Source of the DNA: JABDMH01 sp965223165
Lineage (GTDB): Bacteria; Bacteroidota; Bacteroidia; Chitinophagales; Saprospiraceae
Direction of reading: 5' to 3'
DNA: 64,000 nucleotides
Assembly: GCA_965223165.1 (NCBI GenBank)
Contig: CBDCVQ010000020.1
Coordinates: 186,001-250,000 of the forward strand
The notes under the pieces are model-generated. The model did not search any database. It saw only the letters and a program-made list of their open reading frames with translations, and was not told the DNA's origin. The translations under genes and the position numbers were made by a program. Below are positions 1 through 9,589 of the stretch, one piece after another. The first letter of the stretch is position 1. Each line of letters opens with the position of its first letter.

Positions 1-996
1 GGACAGTAGAGCGAAGTCGGCAAAGATCTTCGTGGCCCACTGGACGATGGCCAGGAAAACAAAAGCCCCTCCAACAGCAAAGCCCAATATGGTATTGATA
101 ACCAGCACGAGCGACTGTGCGAATACCCATCCATTGACTAGACGAGTTGGGACATGAGGAAGGCCTCTCGACTTAGCCGCCCACCGATGCCGCTGACGCC
201 AGAGGGATGACCAGTCAGACTGGGATGCACTCAATACAGGTGTCGTCGCAGACTTTAGAAAGACCACCTTGCCAGGATCCCTGGCCATCATTTTCTGCAG
301 CAGAAAGAGGTCATCGCCCGAGGCATGATGTCGATGTTCCTCATGCCCTCCCACATCGGCAAAGGCCGACTTTCTAAAGGCAAGATTTGCACCGTTGCAA
401 GAATGCAGCAGTCCCGTAACCAGCCCTCCCGCGCTAGCGGCCGTCAGGCCGGCCATATCCAGCGACTGATAGCTTTGTACCAAGCTGCCATCATGCACCA
501 GTTTGACAGCACCGACTGCCATGTCGAGCTCTCGACTTTGCACAAACGACATCGTCTCTCGGAGCCAATCCGGAGACACCTGGCAATCACCATCGGTAGT
601 AAATATCCAACTTCCCGTTGCCCGTTGGATCCCAAAAGTGAGTGCTTCCTTTTTGTAGGTTCCCTGCTCCGGCACATAGTCGGCCAATGCAATCACTTGG
701 AGGCGAGCATCTTCAAATTGACGCAAGATCGCCAGTGTGTCGTCACTCGAGTGATTGTCTAACACCAAGATCTCGGTCAGCGCAGATGGGTATGACTGGC
801 TCAGTAGGCTACGGACACAGTTGGCAATGCCTCCGGCCTCGTTTCGAGCCGCCACCAGCACAGACACCCGCTGATCAGCTGTAAAATATGCGGGACAGGA
901 CCAAGTCCCTATCTGGTTCCAGCCACGCACCAATAGGAAGATGATGACAATATATCCGAGAGCAATGAGCAACACAAAGGCTGCATAGAAGAGCAT
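1..996 (-). CDS. Family 2 glycosyltransferase, membrane-bound (3' end beyond window)
   Basis: The reading frame is open from an ATG at 996 to the left edge (332 codons seen), so the C-terminus is missing. An N-terminal membrane helix (about residues 2-24) is followed by a GT-A domain: VSVLVAARNEAGG (about 44-56), DNHSSDD (80-86), the DxD-type TDGDC (135-139), SGDD (226-229) and the processive-type RQRHRW (267-272). A hydrophobic stretch near 295-325 starts a second membrane region. The layout fits the GT2 enzymes that transfer sugars on lipid or polysaccharide precursors at the inner membrane; donor and acceptor cannot be told. The start overlaps the stop of the upstream membrane gene by one base (TGATG), which suggests translational coupling. 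Confidence 0.85.
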   Translation of the reverse strand, partial: MLFYAAFVLLIALGYIVIIFLLVRGWNQIGTWSCPAYFTADQRVSVLVAARNEAGGIANCVRSLLSQSYPSALTEILVLDNHSSDDTLAILRQFEDARLQVIALADYVPEQGTYKKEALTFGIQRATGSWIFTTDGDCQVSPDWLRETMSFVQSRELDMAVGAVKLVHDGSLVQSYQSLDMAGLTAASAGGLVTGLLHSCNGANLAFRKSAFADVGGHEEHRHHASGDDLFLLQKMMARDPGKVVFLKSATTPVLSASQSDWSSLWRQRHRWAAKSRGLPHVPTRLVNGWVFAQSLVLVINTILGFAVGGAFVFLAIVQWATKIFADFALLS

Positions 997-1457
997 CAGT
1001 CAAAGAGTTGTTCGTACTCGTCCTCGTCCTGCTCCAGAATCCGCTTTTCCAGGTGCGGCAACTCCAAGGTCTCGTGCTCTTCGATCACTTCGTAGTCTGT
1101 ATAGGCGGGATTCCGCTCCGCCTCGTAAGCCTCTCTCATCTGGCGAGTCTTGCGTTCCAGCATGGCACGACCAAAGAGAAGGAGGGATACGATCGGAAAG
1201 CCCAGTACGGTCAGCACGGAGGCAGCGATCCCACCTAGTACGTTGGTCTTGAATAGCTTCAAGATCCACTTGCCATAATTGAGGACAATGCGATAATCCA
1301 TAATTAGGGTCGCAATCAGGAGGATAGGTGCGGCCCAAGAAAGGATGGCAAATAGACTTCGCGCCAGCCAGAACAAAGCCACAAACGCAAGGATGAGGAA
1401 TACGATGGTCACGATCGTATTGGAAGAATTCAGCTCAAATCCTCTTCTGCGTTGCAT
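996..1457 (-). CDS. Small membrane protein with acidic cytoplasmic tail
   Basis: A 153-residue protein of no family that I recognise. It has two to four hydrophobic segments (about residues 14-34, 37-53 and 73-95), then a charged region from about residue 98 rich in Arg/Glu and ending in an acidic tail (LEQDEDEYEQLFD). The first helix starts after MQRRRGFELN, a basic start that fits an inner-membrane protein with a cytoplasmic N-terminus. Its TGA overlaps the ATG of the following glycosyltransferase by one base, so the two probably work or at least are made together. The role is unknown. Confidence 0.7.
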   Translation of the reverse strand: MQRRRGFELNSSNTIVTIVFLILAFVALFWLARSLFAILSWAAPILLIATLIMDYRIVLNYGKWILKLFKTNVLGGIAASVLTVLGFPIVSLLLFGRAMLERKTRQMREAYEAERNPAYTDYEVIEEHETLELPHLEKRILEQDEDEYEQLFD

Positions 1458-1613
1458 AATCTTGACTTGCTGTCATAAATATAATTACTCGGGGCCTCAA
1501 AAAGTTTGCCTTGCGGCATCGAGCTACCTAATTACTAGACCAAGGCCTCGAAACATTCGATGGTTTCGAAGGCAGCAGTCAGCTAAAACTGATGGCACCG
1601 CTGGGTCCAGGTC

Positions 1614-1838
1614 CTAGTAGAGTTTCGCATTAGATCTTGTAGCCAATTCTAATGTCTTTGGTCCGCATACTTCGTTGCAAAGCCTCGCCATAGCTACGGC
1701 TAGCCACCCACCCGCTTTCGCGGTTACCTCACTTCTCGCATTGTCATGCTCGACTCTACGAGATCGTTCGGTCATGCCTCGTCTGCGAACAAAATCCCAT
1801 TAGAATTATTCAACATATCTAATGCGAAACTCTACTAG
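1614..1838. mobile_element. MITE-like inverted-repeat element, full-length copy A
   Basis: A 225-bp element with near-perfect terminal inverted repeats: CTAGTAGAGTTTCGCATTAG at the left and its complement at the right end. The whole sequence recurs, in the opposite orientation and at the same length, at 49525-49749; by eye they agree at roughly nine of ten bases. It has no open frame for a transposase. Inside are a GNRA-type hairpin (CCCGCTTTCGCGG) and an inverted GCCATAGCTACGGC segment. The right end supplies the TAG stop codon (1835-1837) of the ABC exporter gene. The rest of the intergenic stretch (1458-1613) shows nothing else that I can name. Confidence 0.8.
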
Positions 1839-3595
1839 TGCAATGCCTCGGCAAACTGCATGTCATGCAGTCGTCGATAGTGGCCATGCTCAATCTCCAA
1901 CAGGCTCTCGTGACTACCCTGTTCGACAATTTTGCCATCGCTTAAGACGATCACCTGGTCTGCATGTCGGATGGTGGAGAGCCGGTGAGCAATGATGATA
2001 GAGGTGCGCTTGTCGATGAGCTGTTCGATCGCAAACTGGATAATCGACTCGGTCTCAGTATCCACACTGGAGGTAGCCTCGTCCAAGATCAAAATGTCAG
2101 GATCAAAGACCAACGCTCGCACAAAGGATATGATCTGTCGCTGGCCCATCGAAAGATTGGAACCCCGTTCATTCACGCGAAATTCGTATCCACCTGGCAT
2201 GTTGGAGATGAAATCGTGCGCCCCGATCATCTTTGCAGCCTCCACCACCTTATCAGGGGCAATTTTTGCATCACGCAGTGTGATATTCTCCATGATCGTA
2301 CCGGAGAATAGGAAGACGTCCTGCAGCACAATGGACATCCGATCCCGGAGGGCGGTCAGATCATACTCCTTGATGTCGACGTCATCGATCTTGATCGCAC
2401 CCCTTTGGATATCATAAAACCGATTGAGGATGTTGATGATCGTCGACTTGCCCGATCCCGTGCTACCGACCAAGGCCAATGTCTCGCCCGGGTGTATATG
2501 CAGATCGATGTCATTGAGCACGTAGTTGAGCTCATCATAGGCAAAGGATACATTGTCGAAATCTACCTTGCCTTTGAGCTTCTCGGGGACGATGGTCCCT
2601 TCATTCTCGATCACCTTGGTACTATCTACAATCTTAAACACGCGATCGGCTGCCACCAGGCCCATCTGCAGCGTGTTAAAGCGATCGGCGATAAAGCGGA
2701 GCGGTCGAAACAACATCGAGAGGTAGATGGGAAAGGCCACGAGTGCACCAAAGGATATGTCCTCACTGATCACGCCGCGAGCACCCCACCAGATCATCAA
2801 TCCCAGCGACGCCGCAGAGATGATGTCCACTACAGGAAAGAAGACCGCGTAGTACAGTATTGAATCGAGGTTAGCCTGCGTATATTGGCGATTGATGGCC
2901 TTGAATTTTTCCATCTCCCGTCCTTCAGCATTAAAAATCTGGACAATCCGCATGCCCGAGATACGCTCCTGCAGGAATGCATTCATCCGGGCAATCTGAT
3001 TGCGTACGATCTGATAGGCCGCCTTGACCTTCTCCTTAAAAATGTAGGTAGCCAGGATCATTATTGGCATCGTTGCCAGACAGATCACGGTCAATTGCCA
3101 GCTGGACATAAACATGATGACAATCACGGCGATCAGCCCCAATATGTCGGCGACGATCGTGATCACTCCCTGCGAAAAGATCGTGTTGATCGATTCAATA
3201 TCGTTGATGGTACGAGTAGTGATGGTGCCAATCGGTGTCTGGTCAAAAAACCGCAGCCGCAAGGAAACGATGTGCCTAAACGTGGCACTGCGTAAGTCCC
3301 GAATCACGGATTGCCCCAGCCAATTGGTCGAATAGATGAAGCCATAACGCATGATGACCTCAAGTACTAACAAGCCCGACAAGAGGCCCACCATCCACAG
3401 CATGCCGTTGAGATCAAAATTCATGATGTAGTCGTCGACCATCACATTGATCAGGTAAGGTCTCAGGGAAGCCACGGGTGCCAATACGATCGCCAGGATC
3501 GCCGCGAGAATGAAGATATTGCGATATGGCCTGGCCAGACGCAGGATGCGCCCCAGGATCTGGTAGTCAAAACTCGATTGTTTAGCCTCGCTCAT
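1835..3595 (-). CDS. ABC exporter, fused membrane and ATPase domains (MsbA/MdlB type)
   Basis: A half-transporter of 586 residues that should act as a homodimer or heterodimer in the inner membrane. Residues about 25-315 hold the six-helix type 1 exporter domain; the nucleotide-binding domain follows with Walker A GSTGSGKST (about 377-385), Q-loop LQDVFLF (424-430), signature LSMGQ (481-485), Walker B ILILDEATS (501-509) and the switch histidine in IIAHRLS (about 534-540). The substrate (lipid, drug or peptide) cannot be read from sequence. No partner half-transporter is adjacent. The TAG stop lies inside the terminal repeat of the neighbouring MITE-like element, after an otherwise normal C-terminus. 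Confidence 0.93.
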   Translation of the reverse strand: MSEAKQSSFDYQILGRILRLARPYRNIFILAAILAIVLAPVASLRPYLINVMVDDYIMNFDLNGMLWMVGLLSGLLVLEVIMRYGFIYSTNWLGQSVIRDLRSATFRHIVSLRLRFFDQTPIGTITTRTINDIESINTIFSQGVITIVADILGLIAVIVIMFMSSWQLTVICLATMPIMILATYIFKEKVKAAYQIVRNQIARMNAFLQERISGMRIVQIFNAEGREMEKFKAINRQYTQANLDSILYYAVFFPVVDIISAASLGLMIWWGARGVISEDISFGALVAFPIYLSMLFRPLRFIADRFNTLQMGLVAADRVFKIVDSTKVIENEGTIVPEKLKGKVDFDNVSFAYDELNYVLNDIDLHIHPGETLALVGSTGSGKSTIINILNRFYDIQRGAIKIDDVDIKEYDLTALRDRMSIVLQDVFLFSGTIMENITLRDAKIAPDKVVEAAKMIGAHDFISNMPGGYEFRVNERGSNLSMGQRQIISFVRALVFDPDILILDEATSSVDTETESIIQFAIEQLIDKRTSIIIAHRLSTIRHADQVIVLSDGKIVEQGSHESLLEIEHGHYRRLHDMQFAEALH

Positions 3596-3647
3596 GATCC
3601 TTCAATAAACATTATCTCGCGATGGAAGTTGTGGCGTGCGGAGGGAT

Positions 3648-4349
3648 TTAAAGCATGCCCTCATCCGCAAAACTAAAATAGTCTCGCCCTCCGACAATGA
3701 GATGATCCAGAATCTGCACATCCAAGACCGAGCCCGCGGCCTGGAGCTTCTTGGTCAGCTGGATATCAGCGCGACTGGGTCGCAGCTTGCCGCTGGGGTG
3801 ATTGTGGCAGAGTATCACGCCCGAGGCAAGCGTCTCCAGCGACTTCTTGAAGATGATCTTTGGGTCGACAAAGGTGCCGGCTACCCCACCCTGACTGATG
3901 CGACAGCGCTCAATGAGGCAGTTGGAGCGGTTGAGCAAGAGTATCCAAAACTCTTCGTGATTCTTGTCTACCAAGATCGGCGCGATCATCTGAAAGGCCG
4001 ATAGGCTGTCCGTGACGGGCACCTTGTCAATGGGTCCTGCAAATTGCCTCCGCCGGCCCAGCTCCAAAGCTGCCGAGATCGTTATCGCCTTTACTTCCCC
4101 GATCCCTCTAAACTCCTTGAGCTGTGCCAAATCCAACCGGGCCAACCGATCCAAATCATGATCGACCGACTGCAGGATGCGCTTGCAGAGCTCAACTGCT
4201 GATATCTCAGCCGTACCACTGCCGATCAAAATCGCCAACAATTCTGAGTCCGATAGGGCCGATGCTCCCTTATGCCTCAATTTAAACCGGGGCTGATCGT
4301 CCGGAGCCCAGGATTTGATCGAAACGATGGATTTGAAGCCTTCGGACAT
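3648..4349 (-). CDS. radC: RadC-family JAB/MPN-domain protein
   Basis: A protein of 233 residues from the chosen ATG at 4349; the frame extends upstream to 4397 but homologues start at a sequence like MSEGFKSIVSIKSWAPDD. The N-terminal third has a helix-hairpin-helix-like part (LKEFRGIGEVKA) and the C-terminal part is a JAMM/MPN fold with the metal ligands in EEFW, HNHPSG and, eleven residues after the second histidine, the aspartate of SRADIQ. The family's biochemical role is unsettled: it was linked to repair in early work, later disputed, and is often seen near mobile DNA. Here it stands between an ABC exporter and a divergent thiolase gene. Confidence 0.92.
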   Translation of the reverse strand: MSEGFKSIVSIKSWAPDDQPRFKLRHKGASALSDSELLAILIGSGTAEISAVELCKRILQSVDHDLDRLARLDLAQLKEFRGIGEVKAITISAALELGRRRQFAGPIDKVPVTDSLSAFQMIAPILVDKNHEEFWILLLNRSNCLIERCRISQGGVAGTFVDPKIIFKKSLETLASGVILCHNHPSGKLRPSRADIQLTKKLQAAGSVLDVQILDHLIVGGRDYFSFADEGML

Positions 4350-4435
4350 ACGGGGGATGCTGTATGTGCCTAAAATAGAAATAACAACCGTGATCAATTA
4401 GATTTGCAAGATATTATTTGAGGAATTACACAAAT

Positions 4436-5620
4436 ATGAATGACGTCTACATCCTATCGGCGGTACGCACCCCGATTGGTAGCTTTGGAGGAGCATTTGC
4501 CGCAGTGCCGGCCACAGACCTGGGCGCGGTAGCGATCAAAGGAGCCCTGCAGCAGGCAAACGTCCCAGCCGCTGACGTGCAGGAAGTACTTATGGGCAAT
4601 GTCGTGTCTGCCAATCTCGGCCAGGCACCCGCACGGCAGGCTTCGTTGAAAGCGGGCATCGGAGAAAATGTACCCTGCACAACGATCAATAAAGTCTGTT
4701 CATCCGGGCTGAAGGCAGCCATGTTTGGCGCCCAAAGCATACAGCTCGGCCATGCGGACGTAATTGTGGCTGGGGGTATGGAGAATATGTCACGCATCCC
4801 CTACTACCTCCCACAGGTCAGATTTGGACATAAATATGGCACCACCCAGATGATCGACGGCCTGGAAAAGGACGGCCTGATAGATGTCTACGATCAATGC
4901 GCCATGGGCGTATGCGCAGACGAAACGGCCAAGAAATATGACATTTCGCGTGAAGCGCAGGATGCCTACGCTCGCAGGTCTTATGAACGGAGCGCAGCCA
5001 CCACCGCAGCAGATATCTTCTCAGCAGAGATCGTAGCGGTAGAAGTGCCTCAACGCAAGGGAGACCCTCTATCGGTGGCGGAAGATGAAGAGTATAAGCG
5101 AGTGAACTTTGACAAGTTTCCGGGGTTGAGACCGGCATTTAGCCAGGACGGCACGGTGACCGCGGCCAATGCTTCCACCATCAACGACGGTGCATCTGCG
5201 ATGGTCCTAGTCAGTGAGCAGGCGGTCAGACAGCTTGAGCTGAGGCCAATAGCCCGGATCGTATCCTTTGCAGACGCAGCGCACGCACCGACCTTCTTCA
5301 CCACGGCACCCACACTGGCCGCTCCTTTGGCCCTTCAGAGGGCCGGTCTCTCCAAGGACGACATTGCTTTCTGGGAAGTCAACGAGGCCTTTGCCGTGGT
5401 ACCGCTGGCCTTCAGCCAGATCCTTGATGTCGATCCGGAAAAGCTCAACGTACACGGTGGGGCGGTCAGCTTGGGGCATCCCCTGGGAGCTTCGGGCGCC
5501 AGGATCCTGACCACATTGGTCAATGTCCTGCAGACCAAGAAAGCCCGGTACGGGATGTCAACCATTTGCAATGGCGGTGGAGGGGCCTCCGCGATGATCA
5601 TCGAAAATCTTTCTGACTGA
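4436..5620 (+). CDS. atoB: Acetyl-CoA C-acetyltransferase (thiolase II)
   Basis: A 394-residue thiolase that condenses or cleaves acyl-CoA at the acetoacetyl-CoA level. The acyl-accepting cysteine is in KVCSSGLKA (about Cys88), followed by NEAFAV, the general-base histidine in GHPLGASG and the second cysteine in CNGGGGAS near the C-terminus; length is the family norm. The ATG at 4436 (MNDVYILSAVRTPIG) is preferred over an upstream TTG at 4418 because family members start there. It stands alone, divergent from radC, so whether it serves fatty acid or ketone-body metabolism is open. Confidence 0.95.
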   Translation: MNDVYILSAVRTPIGSFGGAFAAVPATDLGAVAIKGALQQANVPAADVQEVLMGNVVSANLGQAPARQASLKAGIGENVPCTTINKVCSSGLKAAMFGAQSIQLGHADVIVAGGMENMSRIPYYLPQVRFGHKYGTTQMIDGLEKDGLIDVYDQCAMGVCADETAKKYDISREAQDAYARRSYERSAATTAADIFSAEIVAVEVPQRKGDPLSVAEDEEYKRVNFDKFPGLRPAFSQDGTVTAANASTINDGASAMVLVSEQAVRQLELRPIARIVSFADAAHAPTFFTTAPTLAAPLALQRAGLSKDDIAFWEVNEAFAVVPLAFSQILDVDPEKLNVHGGAVSLGHPLGASGARILTTLVNVLQTKKARYGMSTICNGGGGASAMIIENLSD

Positions 5621-5692
5621 GGATCCGAGGTACGCTCACTGGGATGGCAGGACCTCATCCGACCAGATTGGTGCTTCCTGGCGAACACATAG

Positions 5693-7936
5693 CTAGAGCT
5701 GACTCATCGCATCTCGATAGATCTGGGCATTGGTAGCATCACCCATGGCATCATACACGCTTGCTCCCAGTTGATAGCATTGTCTAAATCTACCATCGGC
5801 CGTGATACAATCGGACACTCGATCCAGAGCCATTGTATAGTTCTTTCGGCCCAATTCGATCAGCCCCCAATAGTAGAATGCGGTGGCATTGTTCTTATGA
5901 ATATCCGTCGCCTCCTTGAATACGGTGATGGCCGCATCCGGATTGCCCGTCTGATAATGATAGTAGCCTAGGAAATTGAGCGCGTTTTGATTTTCGGGCG
6001 TAATCGCCAGGGCACGATCCAGCGGCCCTCGGGCATTGGCAAAATCCGATTTATTGAGATAGGCCATGCCGAGGCCGACCCAGGCCAGTTCATTGGTCGG
6101 ATGATTTTGCACTTCCCGGCTGAGATAGCCGATGGCCTCATCCCAGCGCTGGCCCTTGATGGCTCGATCCCCATAGTACGCATTCCTGGCGTCGTCTGCT
6201 TTCTGCACGACACAAATCGAGGTACCATTGGCCTCGACCGAGTGTATGGTCTTCTCAGGCGGCCAGTAGCCTCCGCGGAGATAACTACCATCCACAAAGC
6301 GATTGACAAAGATGGAATAGTCCCAGTCGACCGAGTGTCGGTCGCGCCAACGCACATAGGCGGTCTTGACTTTGCCGTTGTAAGGAGCCGCATACCTGTC
6401 CAGGGCATAGCTGAAATTGGAAGCGATCGTTATCGTGTCCTCCATCGACACGGAGATTATGTCCTCATCTTCCATCCAGTTGAAGGCTTGCTTCGTACTG
6501 GTACCCCAGTAGTCCAGTTCATAGTGACCAAAGGCCCCCTTGATTCCTCCGATCAGTGGGTTGAAGTAGGTATACATGTTGCTTGCGTTTCTGACCTGAT
6601 AGAGCAGAGGATGCAGGAGCAGTAACACTAGAATACCACCAAGCCCGTATCTGATCTTGACACTGGTCCAGTATCGGTCCAAGAGCTGATGCCATGCCAG
6701 TGCGCTCAAAACGACCAGACTGGGGTAGACAAAGCTGAAGTGCCTCCACCCATCGTAAAGTGCTGATCCCTTGACAATGACATAGACCACCGGAAACACG
6801 AAGGTGAAGATGGCCAGCCCAATGCCAAAGGGAGCATAGGACTTGAAATTGCTGCGCAGGAAAGCGAATAGCAGCACAATGCCCACCAGCACAATGGGAG
6901 GTAGCGTAAACAGCATCCAACTGCTCACATATTGAAACGGAATGTCTACAGACCAGACCAACGTGCCGTCAAAGAGTACACGAATAGCGGTCTGAAAATT
7001 GGAAAAGGCCTCCATAGCCTCTGGGACATGGGCCAGAGGGTTGGCCAGGCCGTAAGGCCAGAATAGCAGTCCGCAGAGAAGGCCTCCAACACTCGTCAGC
7101 AGGCCAATCACTAGGTAGGGCTTCATCGTACGCCAGGAACTGATCTGGCGAATGCCTGGCACGAATAGAAAATGCATGCCGAGTGCCAAGAGAAGGTAAG
7201 CGACCAGCAACATACCACCATTGATCCTCACTCCGACACAGATGCCAATACCTAGGATCAAGAGCAGCAACTTCTTATAAGAAACCTTGGGCAGGTCACG
7301 AACCACCTGATAGATGTAAAAGATCGACATGATGTACCCGGCCGCAAAGGGAATGTCCTTAGGATTGATCATGGAATGTCCCAAGAATCTAGGTGACAAA
7401 AACATGATGCCAAGAGCCAAAAGACCAGCACGCCAACCCCCTAATGCTCGTGCCAGCGAGAAAGCATAAAATATCGCTAGCAGCCCAAACAGCATGGTCA
7501 GGACGTGCCGGAGGGTGAAGTAGCCAGGGTCATTTTGATCCAAGCCAAAGGTTTGGGCCACGACAGCCACGGGAATCTCATAGATCCCCCCATAGTATCG
7601 GATCTGGTCCCCCTTGGAACTGGAAAACGCCGAAATATCGGAACCCAGCGAGGTGTAGTACTTAAGAAGGTTCTCCGAATAGGGCACTTGGACATTCTCA
7701 TCCGCATTTAGACCTACGTTGGCAGAGACCAGTAGACTAATCAAGGCCAGCGTTGCAAAGCAACCCCACACAATTTTTCGAAGGGATCCGTCCTCCCCCG
7801 TCCGATCCTTGCCCATGATATCAAAGCGTCGAACTTTCTTCTTCTTGCGCTGGATCGGTTTTACTTTGCGCGATCGGGTCCTAGCCCCCTGAACCTTAGG
7901 CGCTTTAACTCGTTGCTTTTTTCTCCTCGCCGTCAT
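5693..7936 (-). CDS. Multipass membrane protein, GT39/ArnT-like, with C-terminal TPR repeats
   Basis: A 747-residue protein. The first 45 residues are a very basic cytoplasmic tail (KKQRVK, KPIQRKKKKVRR). Around 10-12 membrane helices follow to about residue 460, with a periplasmic first loop containing acidic residues, the layout of lipid-linked sugar transferases of the PMT/ArnT clan. After a soluble segment there are at least three TPR units between about 590 and 745 (for example NELAWVGLGMAYLNKSDFAN and NATAFYYWGLIELGRKNYT). The combination suggests a glycosyltransferase with a protein-protein docking tail. The nearby GT2 and methyltransferase genes are in the same orientation and fit a glycolipid or glycan role. 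Confidence 0.75.
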   Translation of the reverse strand: MTARRKKQRVKAPKVQGARTRSRKVKPIQRKKKKVRRFDIMGKDRTGEDGSLRKIVWGCFATLALISLLVSANVGLNADENVQVPYSENLLKYYTSLGSDISAFSSSKGDQIRYYGGIYEIPVAVVAQTFGLDQNDPGYFTLRHVLTMLFGLLAIFYAFSLARALGGWRAGLLALGIMFLSPRFLGHSMINPKDIPFAAGYIMSIFYIYQVVRDLPKVSYKKLLLLILGIGICVGVRINGGMLLVAYLLLALGMHFLFVPGIRQISSWRTMKPYLVIGLLTSVGGLLCGLLFWPYGLANPLAHVPEAMEAFSNFQTAIRVLFDGTLVWSVDIPFQYVSSWMLFTLPPIVLVGIVLLFAFLRSNFKSYAPFGIGLAIFTFVFPVVYVIVKGSALYDGWRHFSFVYPSLVVLSALAWHQLLDRYWTSVKIRYGLGGILVLLLLHPLLYQVRNASNMYTYFNPLIGGIKGAFGHYELDYWGTSTKQAFNWMEDEDIISVSMEDTITIASNFSYALDRYAAPYNGKVKTAYVRWRDRHSVDWDYSIFVNRFVDGSYLRGGYWPPEKTIHSVEANGTSICVVQKADDARNAYYGDRAIKGQRWDEAIGYLSREVQNHPTNELAWVGLGMAYLNKSDFANARGPLDRALAITPENQNALNFLGYYHYQTGNPDAAITVFKEATDIHKNNATAFYYWGLIELGRKNYTMALDRVSDCITADGRFRQCYQLGASVYDAMGDATNAQIYRDAMSQL

Positions 7937-8093
7937 TACTGGGCACCAATCAGATTATTGCGTAGTGTATCCCCGCTCAGAATAAGAGTGTACAAGAAGA
8001 AGCATCCTGACGAGGTGCCATAAATATAGACATATAAGATCCAATTGCCATACGATGAAGGGAACGATCCCCATTCAGTGGCATGGATCTTGC

Positions 8094-8822
8094 TCAGTAG
8101 TGTCGCTTGATCCGAAGGAGGGCAAAGGGTGCGCGAACAAAATCCATAGGCCCGATCTTGGACCCTTTGATTTCCCGCCAGGTACGCAGTGGAATCTCCA
8201 CCGCCCAGCTGCTGACTGCTTGGCCTCGATGGATCGCCTGATATCTGCGCAGAATCTCGATGTCAAAGAACCAGGACGTGATGAAGGGCTCCTGCATCAC
8301 CTCGGCCAAATCCTCCCTGCGCATTAGCTTGGCTCCACACTGCGTATCATAGACGTTGATAGCGAGTAGTACACTGGTGAGCGTCGCAAATATTCTGCCC
8401 AAATAATGTCTAAGCGTGCTTCGCTGGATGTCAGCGCCCAGTCTCTTCCACCGACTCCCAATGGCGATGCGGGTGGCTGGTCGAGTCTCCAGCGCGGCCT
8501 CAAACTGCTTAAATTCGCTAAGAGGTGTAGCCAAATCCACGTCCACATATCCGACATACCGACAGTCGAACTGGCGGAGGGCAGACAAGATGCCTTGTCT
8601 GACGGCTTCGGCTTTGCCCACATTTTGTTCAAGATGTACAAGTGCTGCACGCTCATGGGCATCCGCAAAAGATCGCAGCAATCTCAAGGTATCGTCGGTA
8701 GAACCGTCATTGACAAAGACAAATCGGTAGTCCTCTTCATCCCGCAAAAATTGATCGAAGCTGGTGCTGTCAAATCGAAGGGCCTCATTGTAACAAGGAA
8801 CCACTAAGCAGACCTTTGACAT
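8094..8822 (-). CDS. Family 2 glycosyltransferase, dolichyl-phosphate-glucosyltransferase-like
   Basis: A soluble GT2 enzyme of 242 residues from the ATG at 8822 (MSKVCLVVPCYNE); the frame is open upstream to 8942 but that part lies inside the methyltransferase gene. GT-A motifs are VVPCYNEA, VNDGSTDDT, the NVGKAEAVRQG loop and the metal-binding VDVDLATP. There are no membrane helices apart from a short hydrophobic piece. The family loads sugars onto polyprenyl phosphate. The start overlaps the end of the methyltransferase gene by 19 bases, so the two form an operon. Confidence 0.88.
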   Translation of the reverse strand: MSKVCLVVPCYNEALRFDSTSFDQFLRDEEDYRFVFVNDGSTDDTLRLLRSFADAHERAALVHLEQNVGKAEAVRQGILSALRQFDCRYVGYVDVDLATPLSEFKQFEAALETRPATRIAIGSRWKRLGADIQRSTLRHYLGRIFATLTSVLLAINVYDTQCGAKLMRREDLAEVMQEPFITSWFFDIEILRRYQAIHRGQAVSSWAVEIPLRTWREIKGSKIGPMDFVRAPFALLRIKRHY

Positions 8823-9589
8823 ACGACCAGATTTGACAGACCAGGCAATTTGATGCCGATCCTGCGTAAGATGCTGCCCAGCCGGTAATCCGACCAGAGC
8901 ACGATCTTGATCACTTGCGTAAGAAACTTGCCGCCGCTCCACGCGGCCAGATCGGATCCCGTATCGACGTTGCGCGGAGAAACTTTCTCCTTGAGCAACT
9001 GGAACATGCGTGGCGGAATCAACGACAAGAAGAAGTATCTCTCCATCTTGGTCTCCAAACCTGCTCGTGCCAAGCGCCGTCTCAGCGACTTGTTGGAATA
9101 TCGCCGATAGTGACCCAATATGACATCATGGGCAGCAAAGAGTCTCTGATAAGCGGGCACGGTAATCAGGTAGTCCGTGTCTACTCGTAGGAAAGGGTAT
9201 TGGTTCAGCGATTGGAGAAAGCCAACTTCATCCTCGATGTGTTCGATGACATCCAGGAGCAACACCAAATCGACGGCACCCGGGTCCAATGGCACATCAT
9301 CTAGCGAGCGATAGATCTTCAGATTGGGCAAGTTGTGTTGGTCTTCCAATTGCTTTCTCAGCCCTTCGGTGAGATTGATGTCGACTCCACAGAAGCTTAC
9401 ATAGGGCCAGGCCTTGGCCAGCTCAGATACCACAAACGCATCCCCACAACCTATGTCCAACACCGTGGCAGCTCCTGCTGACCTGGATCGAAGCAACTTG
9501 CCGACCTCGCCCTTCACAATATCCAGTCGGGCCAGTTCCCACGGATGGCGATAAGTGTGATCGAAGTGCTGGAGTTCAGTCAGATCCAT
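8804..9589 (-). CDS. Class I SAM-dependent methyltransferase
   Basis: A 261-residue protein with a Rossmann-type methyltransferase core: motif I VLDIGCGDAFVV (about residues 43-54), the acidic end of strand 2 in FCGVDINLTEG, and motif IV-like VDLVLLLDVIEHIEDE (about 105-120). The C-terminal part from about 185 has a hydrophobic stretch FFLSLIPPRMFQLL, seen in lipid- or glycan-linked methyltransferases of this type. It overlaps the downstream GT2 gene, which points to modification of a lipid-linked sugar or polyprenol. The exact substrate is unknown. Confidence 0.85.
   Translation of the reverse strand: MDLTELQHFDHTYRHPWELARLDIVKGEVGKLLRSRSAGAATVLDIGCGDAFVVSELAKAWPYVSFCGVDINLTEGLRKQLEDQHNLPNLKIYRSLDDVPLDPGAVDLVLLLDVIEHIEDEVGFLQSLNQYPFLRVDTDYLITVPAYQRLFAAHDVILGHYRRYSNKSLRRRLARAGLETKMERYFFLSLIPPRMFQLLKEKVSPRNVDTGSDLAAWSGGKFLTQVIKIVLWSDYRLGSILRRIGIKLPGLSNLVVCQRSA

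Noticed and set aside
4350..4397. Upstream start of radC (MITVVISILGTYSIPR)
   Set aside because: Homologues begin near SIKSWAPDD; the hydrophobic leader would make a cytoplasmic enzyme exported.
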